Positions 14,594 through 19,478 of a stretch of DNA of 19,478 nt are shown piece after piece (the first letter of the stretch is position 1; each line of letters starts with the position of its first letter). Where the stretch lies: positions 1 through 19,478 of the forward strand of contig JALVPS010000056.1 of the NCBI GenBank assembly GCA_027031685.1. Reading direction: 5' to 3'. This DNA comes from Gammaproteobacteria bacterium. Lineage in GTDB: Bacteria; Pseudomonadota; Gammaproteobacteria; UWMA-0217. The position numbers and the translations under genes are program-made. The notes below the pieces were generated by a model that saw nothing but the letters and a program-made list of their open reading frames with translations, was not told the DNA's origin and did no database searches.

Positions 14594-15811
14594 GTGAATC
14601 TCAACAACCATTCCAACAACCGCATCGTCTCCGGCATGCGGCCCACCGGCCACCTGCACCTGGGCCACTACCACGGCGTGCTCAAGAACTGGATCGAGCT
14701 GCAGCACAGCTACGAGTGCTACTTCTTCGTGGCCGACTGGCACGCCCTCACCACCCACTACGAGGCCCCCCACGGCATCGAGCAGAACGTGTGGGACATG
14801 CTGGTCGACTGGCTGGCCGCCGGCGTGAGCCCCCATGCCGCCACCCTGTTCATCCAGTCGCGCGTGCCCGAGCACGCCGAGCTGCACCTGCTGCTGTCCA
14901 TGCTCACCCCGCTCGGTTGGCTGGAGCGCGTGCCCACCTACAAGGACCAGCAGGAGAAGCTCAGGGAGAAGGACCTGGCCACCTACGGCTTTCTCGGCTA
15001 TCCGCTGCTGCAGAGCGCCGACGTGCTCATCTACCGCGCCGGCGGCGTGCCGGTGGGCGAGGACCAGGTGGCGCACATCGAGATCACGCGCGAGATCGCG
15101 CGCCGCTTCAATCACCTCTACGGCCGCGAGCCGGACTTCGAGGAGAAGGCGGCGGCGGCCGTGAAGAAGATGGGCAAGAAGAACGCCAAACTGTTCATGA
15201 GCCTGCGCAGGAAGTACCTGGAGCAGGGCGACCAGGAGGCGCTGGAGGTGGCGCAGGCCCTGCTGGAGTCGCAGCAGAACATCTCGGTGGGCGACCGCAA
15301 GCGCCTGTTCGGCTACCTGGAGGGCTCCGGCAAGATCATCCTGCCCGAGCCGCAGGCCATGCTCACCCGGGCGGCCAAGATGCCGGGGCTGGACGGGCAG
15401 AAGATGTCCAAGTCCTACGAGAACACCATCGCCCTGCGCGACGACCCTGACACCGTCACCCGCAAGATCCGCACCATGCCCACCGACCCGGCCCGCGTGC
15501 GCCGCACCGATCCGGGCGAGCCGGAGGTGTGCCCGGTGTGGCAGTTCCACCTCGTGTACTCGGATGAGCACGTGCGCCAGTGGGTGCAGGAGGGCTGCCG
15601 CTCGGCGGGCATCGGCTGCCTGGACTGCAAGCAGCCGGTCATCGACGCCGTGCTGCGCGAGCTGGCCCCCATCCAGGAACGCGCCGCCGAGTACGAGCAG
15701 GACCCGGACCTGGTGCGCAGCATCGCCGCCGAGGGCAGCGAGCAGGCGCGCGCCGCGGCGCGCGACACCCTGGAGGAGGTGCGCAAGGCCATGGGCCTGG
15801 CCTACAAGTGA
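14594..15811 (+). CDS. trpS: Tryptophan--tRNA ligase
   Basis: The 405-residue class Ic synthetase charges tRNA-Trp with tryptophan. The HIGH-box variant is HLGH at 22-25 and the KMSKS loop is intact at 270-274. GEDQVAHIE and the GMRPTGHLHLG opening are family marks. It is about 70 residues longer than the Escherichia coli enzyme. The extra length is a charged helical insertion around 175-245 (DFEEKAAAAVKKMGKKNAKL onward), which also occurs in many other proteobacterial TrpS proteins of about 400 residues. The start is GTG 14594, with AAGGGG about ten bases upstream that overlaps the end of the protease gene. The stop is four bases before the scpA start, so translation of the run is close to continuous. 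No trp-type leader or attenuator is visible. Confidence 0.97.
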   Translation: MNLNNHSNNRIVSGMRPTGHLHLGHYHGVLKNWIELQHSYECYFFVADWHALTTHYEAPHGIEQNVWDMLVDWLAAGVSPHAATLFIQSRVPEHAELHLLLSMLTPLGWLERVPTYKDQQEKLREKDLATYGFLGYPLLQSADVLIYRAGGVPVGEDQVAHIEITREIARRFNHLYGREPDFEEKAAAAVKKMGKKNAKLFMSLRRKYLEQGDQEALEVAQALLESQQNISVGDRKRLFGYLEGSGKIILPEPQAMLTRAAKMPGLDGQKMSKSYENTIALRDDPDTVTRKIRTMPTDPARVRRTDPGEPEVCPVWQFHLVYSDEHVRQWVQEGCRSAGIGCLDCKQPVIDAVLRELAPIQERAAEYEQDPDLVRSIAAEGSEQARAAARDTLEEVRKAMGLAYK

Positions 15812-15815
15812 CGTC

Positions 15816-16631
15816 ATGAGCGACGAGGCGGCCGCCAGCCAGGCCGGGCTCCCCTTCGCCATCGTGCGCGGCGAGCCGCTCAGCGCGCCGCCCACCGACC
15901 TGTACATCCCGCCCGACGCCCTGGAGGTGATCCTGGAGGCCTTCGAGGGCCCCCTGGACCTGCTGCTCTATCTCATCAAGCGCCAGAACCTGGACATCCT
16001 CGACATCCCCATCGCGCACGTCACCGAGCAGTACATGGAGTACATCGCCATGATGAGCGACCTGCGCCTGGAGCTGGCCGCCGAGTACCTGGTGATGGCC
16101 GCCATGCTGGCGGAGATCAAGTCGCGCATGCTGCTGCCGCGCCCGGTGGAGGCGGAGGACGAGGAGGACCCGCGCGCCGAGCTGGTGCGCCGCCTGCAGG
16201 AGTACGAGCAGTTCAAACAGGCCGCCCAGGCCCTGGACGCGCTGCCGCGCCAGTTCCGCGACACCTGGCCGGTGGCGGTGGCCCTGCCCGCCTTCGAGCG
16301 CAAGCGGCCGCAGCCCGAGGTGTCGCTGCGCGAGCTGTTGCTGGCCCTGCGTGAGGTGCTGCGGCGCGCCGAGATCGGCAGCGCCCACCACATCGCCCGG
16401 GAGTCGCTGTCGGTGCGCGAGCGCATGACGCAGGTGCTGGACCGGCTGCGCAACGCGGACGGCTTCGTGCCTTTCGCCGACCTGTTCACCCCGGAGGAGG
16501 GGCGGCTGGGTGTGGTGGTCAGCTTCCTGGCCATCCTCGAGCTGCTCAAGGGCCACCTCATCGACATCACCCAGGCCGAGCCCTTCGGGCCCATCTATCT
16601 GAGCCCGGCCGGCGGGAGCGGGGCGGCATGA
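15816..16631 (+). CDS. scpA: Segregation and condensation protein A
   Basis: The 271-residue protein is the kleisin subunit of the SMC-ScpAB condensin, which compacts and separates newly replicated chromosomes. Marks are FEGPLDLLLYLIKRQNLDILDIPI near residues 45-70, then EYLVMAAMLAEIKSRMLLPRP, a central variable acidic linker, and a C-terminal winged helix ending FLAILELLKGHLIDITQAEPFGPIYL. The first ~40 residues before FEGPLD are longer than in many ScpA proteins but are usual in gammaproteobacteria. ATG 15816 is four bases after the trpS stop. The 3' end overlaps scpB by ATGA, the coupling normally seen for this pair. The SMC partner itself is not in the window. Confidence 0.96.
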   Translation: MSDEAAASQAGLPFAIVRGEPLSAPPTDLYIPPDALEVILEAFEGPLDLLLYLIKRQNLDILDIPIAHVTEQYMEYIAMMSDLRLELAAEYLVMAAMLAEIKSRMLLPRPVEAEDEEDPRAELVRRLQEYEQFKQAAQALDALPRQFRDTWPVAVALPAFERKRPQPEVSLRELLLALREVLRRAEIGSAHHIARESLSVRERMTQVLDRLRNADGFVPFADLFTPEEGRLGVVVSFLAILELLKGHLIDITQAEPFGPIYLSPAGGSGAA

Positions 16632-17251
16632 CCCCCGACGAGCTCAAGCGCCTGCTGGAGGCCCTGCTCATGGCCAGCGACCGGCCCCTGTCGGTGGACG
16701 CCCTGCTGCGCCTGCTGGCCGGGCGTAATGTGGCCGTGGCGCGCGCCGATGTGCAGCGGGCCCTCAACGCCCTGCAGGCCGACTGCGCTGGTCGCGCCGT
16801 GGAGCTGCGCCAGGTGGCCAGCGGCTACCGCTACCAGATCCGCGCCGAGTACGGCCCGTGGGTGGCCGCCCTGTGGGAGGAGAAGCCGCAGCGCTACTCG
16901 CGCGCCCTGCTGGAGACCCTGGCCCTCATCGCCTACCGCCAGCCGGTGACACGCGCCGAGATCGAGGCCGTGCGCGGCGTGAGCGTCAGCTCGCACATCA
17001 TCAAGACCCTGCAGGAGCGTGGCTGGATCCACGTCATCGGCCACAAGGAGGTGCCGGGCCGGCCCGCCCTGTACGGCACCACGCGCGGGTTCCTCGATCA
17101 TTTCAACCTGCGCAGCCTGGACGAGCTGCCCGCCCTGCGCGAGCTGGCCGACCTGGACGGCGTGCTGCCGGGCCTGGACCTGGGCGACGGCGCGCCGGAG
17201 GGCGGTAGGGAAGGGGGCGGGGAGCGGACGGCGTCGTGCGCCACGGAATGA
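16628..17251 (+). CDS. scpB: Segregation and condensation protein B
   Basis: The 207-residue protein has the two tandem winged-helix domains of ScpB, about residues 1-80 and 90-170. Family blocks are LKRLLEALLMASDRPLS, EKPQRYSRALLETLALIAYRQPVTRAEIE, VRGVSVSSHIIKTLQERGWI and GRPALYGTTRGFLDHFNL. ScpB dimers bind ScpA and bridge the SMC ring. It begins inside the scpA stop (ATGA). The last ~35 residues after the conserved core are Gly/Arg-rich and look unstructured. In many gammaproteobacteria rluB follows scpB; here a RES toxin-antitoxin operon follows instead, so the usual neighbour is missing. Confidence 0.95.
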   Translation: MTPDELKRLLEALLMASDRPLSVDALLRLLAGRNVAVARADVQRALNALQADCAGRAVELRQVASGYRYQIRAEYGPWVAALWEEKPQRYSRALLETLALIAYRQPVTRAEIEAVRGVSVSSHIIKTLQERGWIHVIGHKEVPGRPALYGTTRGFLDHFNLRSLDELPALRELADLDGVLPGLDLGDGAPEGGREGGGERTASCATE

Positions 17252-17276
17252 CTGCCCCGCCCGTCACGTCCGGGCG

Positions 17277-17301
17277 AATTTCATGTGATATAATGAAAAT
17301 T
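17277..17301 (+). promoter_or_regulatory. Extended -10 promoter inside an inverted repeat, likely autoregulatory operator
   Basis: TGATATAAT at 17286-17294 is a perfect extended -10 (TGN plus TATAAT). It is framed by AATTTCAT (17277-17284) and ATGAAAATT (17293-17301), near-exact reverse complements. No strong -35 is seen. The repeat lies 28 bases before the antitoxin ATG, where Xre-type antitoxins usually bind to repress their own operon. It is strikingly AT-rich against the surroundings. Confidence 0.7.
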
Positions 17302-17328
17302 ACCATCTGAAACGATCCGGGTGCCGCC

Positions 17329-17808
17329 ATGTCCGCCATCCCGTCCCGCATCTTCCACCCCGAGTCGCTGCCCGAGCGTGGCGAGGGGCACGACCTGGCC
17401 GGGCTGTGCGCGCGGCTCGGCATCCCCGCCGCCGACCACGCCGCCCTGGTCGAGGCCATCCGCGCCGGCTTCCCGGCCCGCGTGGTGGACGCCCTGGCGC
17501 GCGAGTTGGACCTGCCCATCGGCGAGCTGCTGGCCGTGCTGGGCCTGGCCCCCGCCACCTTGTCGCGCCGTCGCCGGGCGCGCAAGCCGCTCACCCCCGC
17601 CGAGAGCGACCGCATCTACCGCATCCTGTCCGCCTGGCAGGCCGCCCTGCGGCTGTTCGAGGGCGACGAGGCTGCTGCCCGCCGCTGGCTCAAGCGGCCG
17701 GCGCGTGCCCTGGGCGGTGTCAGCCCCCTGGGTCAGCTGGACACCGAGGCCGGCGCCGATGCGGTGCACGACCTGATCGGTCGCCTCGAACACGGCGTCG
17801 TCGTATAA
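17329..17808 (+). CDS. Xre/MbcA/ParS-type (DUF2384) antitoxin
   Basis: The 159-residue protein is the antitoxin of a RES-type pair. Residues about 25-100 are helical and probably contain the DNA-binding helix-turn-helix (DLPIGELLAVLGLAPATLSRR). The C-terminal toxin-binding domain follows, with RIYRILSAWQAALRLFEGDEAAARRWL and ALGGVSPLGQLDTEAGADAVHDLIGRLEHG. That second half is the classic DUF2384 pattern, in which the very C-terminus inserts into the toxin active site. Length and order match known members. ATG 17329 follows a clear extended -10 with an operator-like repeat; the ribosome site is weak. The RES gene starts 22 bases after its stop. Codon use is like the core, so this operon is not a recent arrival. 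Confidence 0.92.
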   Translation: MSAIPSRIFHPESLPERGEGHDLAGLCARLGIPAADHAALVEAIRAGFPARVVDALARELDLPIGELLAVLGLAPATLSRRRRARKPLTPAESDRIYRILSAWQAALRLFEGDEAAARRWLKRPARALGGVSPLGQLDTEAGADAVHDLIGRLEHGVVV

Positions 17809-17830
17809 CGGCCGCTGTAAGGCGGACGAC

Positions 17831-18289
17831 GTGCATGCCTACCGCCTGGTCAAGGCGCGCTATGCCGACGCGCCCCTCGACCCGGCCGGCGCGCGCCGCT
17901 ATGGCGGCCGCTGGAACAGCCGCGGCGTGGACGCCCTGTACGCCGCCGACAGCATCGCCCTGGCCGCCCTGGAGCTGCTGGTCCACCTGCACGACAGCGA
18001 GATCCTGGGCCACTTCGTGCTGTGCGAATTCACCCTGGACGAGGATGACATCCAGCGCCTGGACCCCGCCGACCTGCCCGCCGACTGGCGCCGCAACCCG
18101 CCCCCCGCGAGCACCCGGCGCATCGGCGACCAGTGGCTGGCCAGCGGCCAGGCCCTGGCCCTGCGCGTGCCCAGCACCCTCATCCCGCAGCAGGACAACC
18201 TGCTCATCAACCCCGCCCACCCCCGTTTTCCCGACCTGGCGCGCGGCGTCCGCGTGACGCCGTTCCGCTTCGATCCGCGCCTGGCATGA
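17831..18289 (+). CDS. RES-domain toxin, probable NAD+-degrading enzyme
   Basis: The 152-residue protein is a complete RES domain. The conserved Arg (R27 in YGGRWNSRG), Glu (E48 in ALELLVHL) and Ser (S115 in LRVPSTLIP) that name the family are all present, as is the NLLINPAHPRF block, so it looks active. RES toxins such as MbcT split NAD+ by phosphorolysis or hydrolysis and stop growth when not held by the DUF2384 antitoxin. The start is GTG 17831, with AAGGCGG eight bases upstream; an ATG three bases later is out of frame. It follows the antitoxin gene by 22 bases, and shares its promoter. The use of GTG may keep toxin translation below that of the antitoxin, which is an inference. Confidence 0.94.
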   Translation: MHAYRLVKARYADAPLDPAGARRYGGRWNSRGVDALYAADSIALAALELLVHLHDSEILGHFVLCEFTLDEDDIQRLDPADLPADWRRNPPPASTRRIGDQWLASGQALALRVPSTLIPQQDNLLINPAHPRFPDLARGVRVTPFRFDPRLA

Positions 18290-18353
18290 CCATGGGCACA
18301 GGTCGCGCCGCCGGCGCACCGGCGCGGCGGGAATGTTGGGCGGGTGATAGGGT

Positions 18354-18381
18354 AAAAGGCGCTGCCGGAAGGCCTTCCGGC
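18354..18381 (-). terminator. Candidate terminator of the tRNA-Val transcript
   Basis: GCCGGAAGGCCTTCCGGC at 18364-18381 is an 18-base perfect palindrome. On the minus strand it is followed by AGCGCC and four T. It lies about 50 bases beyond the tRNA 3' end. The short T-run and the lack of a normal loop make it moderate evidence. Confidence 0.4.
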
Positions 18382-18431
18382 GTGGACCGGATGCCGCGTG
18401 GCGGGGAAGGGCGCCAAGGCATTGAAATCAT

Positions 18432-18508
18432 TGGTAGGCGCGATTGGATTCGAACCAACGACCTCCACCATGTCAAGGTGGCGCTCTAACCAACTGAGCT
18501 ACGCGCCT
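18432..18508 (-). tRNA. tRNA-Val (GAC anticodon)
   Basis: The minus strand folds as a standard 77-base tRNA. The acceptor stem AGGCGCG pairs with CGCGCCT, the D arm is GCTCAGTTGGTTAGAGC, and the anticodon stem CCACC/GGTGG encloses the seven-base loop TTGACAT, which places GAC in the anticodon. The T arm carries GGTTCGAATCC. The 3' CCA is encoded (18432-18434). It reads GUC and GUU valine codons. A good promoter lies upstream and a hairpin downstream, so it is a single-gene unit. It sits between the RES operon and a divergent lipoprotein gene. Confidence 0.97.
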
Positions 18509-18522
18509 GTCGAGAAGGCGGG

Positions 18523-18550
18523 ATTCTACGCATCGGCGGGGGCATGTCAA
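18523..18550 (-). promoter_or_regulatory. Sigma-70 promoter of tRNA-Val
   Basis: On the minus strand a perfect TTGACA (18545-18550) is followed after 16 bases by TAGAAT (18523-18528). The -10 ends 14 bases before the mature tRNA, leaving a short 5' leader for RNase P. It is the strongest promoter in the window. Confidence 0.8.
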
Positions 18551-18657
18551 CGACGGCCGGCCGGTGGCGGAATGTGTCGGGGGTTTCTCGGTTGGCGGGG
18601 CGGTTTTGGGTTAGTGTCGGTGTGTTCACACTGGGCAGTCGGGGCTGTTCGTTGTTC

Positions 18658-19478
18658 ATGATGATGCGTTGGGATCTGCTGTGGCGCCGGGCATGGCCGG
18701 CGTGGCTGGTGGCGGTGGTGCTGGTAGGTTGCGCGGCGGCGCGCGGGCCGGGCGTGCCGCAGACGGCGCTGCCACCGGAGGCGGCCCTGGTGCCGCCCAG
18801 GGTGCTGAACCGCACGGCGGGCATCGGGCCGCGCGAGCTGGGGGTCATCGTCAACACGCGCGACCCGCTCAGCGTGATGATCGGCGATTATTACCGCAAG
18901 GCGCGCCACATCCCGCCGGAGAACGTGATCCGCATCGCCTTCGAGCCGGGGCGGGCGGTGCTGCCGGTGGACGAGTTCCAGCGCCTCAAGCGCACGGTGG
19001 ACCGCAAGACGCCGGCGCATGTGCAGGGCTACGCGCTCACCTGGGCGCTGCCGTACCGGGTGGGCTGCATGTCCATCACCACGGCCTTTGCGGCCGGTTA
19101 CGATCCGGCCTGGTGTGCGCAGGGCTGCAAGCCGACGCGGATCTCGCCCTACTTCAACAGCCCCAGCCGGGCGCCGTGGACCGATTTCAAGCTGCGCCCC
19201 ACCATGAGCATCGCCGCCGCCAGCTTCGCGGCGGCCAAGGCGCTCATCGACCGCGGCGTGGCCGCCGACGCCAGCTTCCCCCGGGGCACGGCCTATCTCA
19301 TCGAGACGCCGGACAACGCACGCAACGTGCGCTCGAAGCTGCCGCGTCGCCTGCCCGAGCAGATCAACGACCGGTTGCGCTACAAGCGCCTCAAGACCCG
19401 CGCCCTGCGCGGCCGGCGCGCGGTGGTGGCCTATTTCACGGGCCTTGCCCAGGTGCCGGACATCGCCAGCAACCGCTT
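18658..19478 (+). CDS. TIGR03790 family lipoprotein (3' partial)
   Basis: The gene runs off the right edge after 273 codons and remains open throughout. Three ATG codons in a row (18658, 18661, 18664) leave the exact start open. The N-terminus is a lipoprotein signal: basic residues, a hydrophobic stretch and a lipobox L-V-G-C with Cys at about residue 25. After a Pro/Ala linker come GIGPRELGVIVNTRDPLSVMIGDYYRKARHIPPENVIRIAFEPG and VQGYALTWALPYRVGCMSITTAFAAGYD, the conserved opening blocks of the TIGR03790 family. These are uncharacterised proteins found in scattered bacteria; no enzymatic role is established. The Cys residues in GCMS and WCAQGC may pair. It diverges from tRNA-Val across a 149-base gap. 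Identification rests on the N-terminal part only. Confidence 0.8.
   Translation, partial: MMMRWDLLWRRAWPAWLVAVVLVGCAAARGPGVPQTALPPEAALVPPRVLNRTAGIGPRELGVIVNTRDPLSVMIGDYYRKARHIPPENVIRIAFEPGRAVLPVDEFQRLKRTVDRKTPAHVQGYALTWALPYRVGCMSITTAFAAGYDPAWCAQGCKPTRISPYFNSPSRAPWTDFKLRPTMSIAAASFAAAKALIDRGVAADASFPRGTAYLIETPDNARNVRSKLPRRLPEQINDRLRYKRLKTRALRGRRAVVAYFTGLAQVPDIASNR

Noticed and set aside
17831..17836. ATG at 17834 as the RES toxin start
   Set aside because: It is out of frame with the RES domain; GTG 17831 is in frame and correctly spaced from AAGGCGG.
18304..18326. Hairpin CGCGCCG/CGGCGCG after the RES gene
   Set aside because: A seven-pair stem can form, but there is no T-run and such pairing is expected by chance in sequence this GC-rich.
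18432..18508. tRNA-Val as an integration site for a mobile element
   Set aside because: No integrase and no second copy of the tRNA 3' end were noticed in the window, and the flanking genes are core-like in composition.

Overview
This window is GC-rich proteobacterial chromosome, most likely from a gammaproteobacterium of the Chromatiales/Ectothiorhodospiraceae type. That placement is inferred from the trpS-scpA-scpB order behind yciO and a site-2 protease gene, the BolA and YciO types, a TIGR03790 lipoprotein and strong G/C third-position codon use. No rRNA or other firm taxonomic marker is present. The first ~2 kb are visibly less GC-rich and look like the end of an acquired island.

Layout. 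(1) 1-2128: the 3' end of an unrecognised large protein with a C-terminal two-helix, pore-like membrane module, followed at once by a small two-helix membrane protein; a terminator-like hairpin lies downstream. (2) 2183-2978: a small secreted two-cysteine protein, then a pair of tiny overlapping genes, DUF4258-like and DUF2283, that looks like a toxin-antitoxin-like pair. (3) 3135-9109: a cation-transport block. A Kef-type K+/H+ antiporter points right. On the other strand a second Kef-type antiporter, a PsiE-family membrane protein and a CorA channel form an operon joined by ATGA overlaps, with bolA downstream. A 144-bp centred palindrome sits between corA and bolA. (4) 9411-9884: an orphan acidic protein of unknown function. 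(5) 9903-13169: a SWIM/SNF2 helicase. (6) 13296-17251: a housekeeping run, yciO, M50 site-2 protease, trpS, scpA, scpB, with short gaps or overlaps. (7) 17277-18289: a Xre/DUF2384 antitoxin and RES toxin operon with an inverted repeat across its extended -10. (8) 18432-18550: tRNA-Val(GAC) on the minus strand with its own promoter. (9) 18658 to the end: a TIGR03790-family lipoprotein, cut by the window edge.

How the parts work together. The two antiporters, CorA and PsiE suggest local control of K+, H+ and Mg2+ movement. scpA/scpB encode the kleisin and winged-helix partners of SMC. The RES system depletes NAD+ when its antitoxin is lost. The best candidate for something undescribed is the two-gene membrane module at the left edge. 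It combines an apparent alpha/beta sensor-like region, a CxxC motif and a channel-like tail lacking a normal selectivity filter, and it continues beyond the window. The best non-coding oddity is the corA-bolA palindrome, whose edge contains the corA stop codon.
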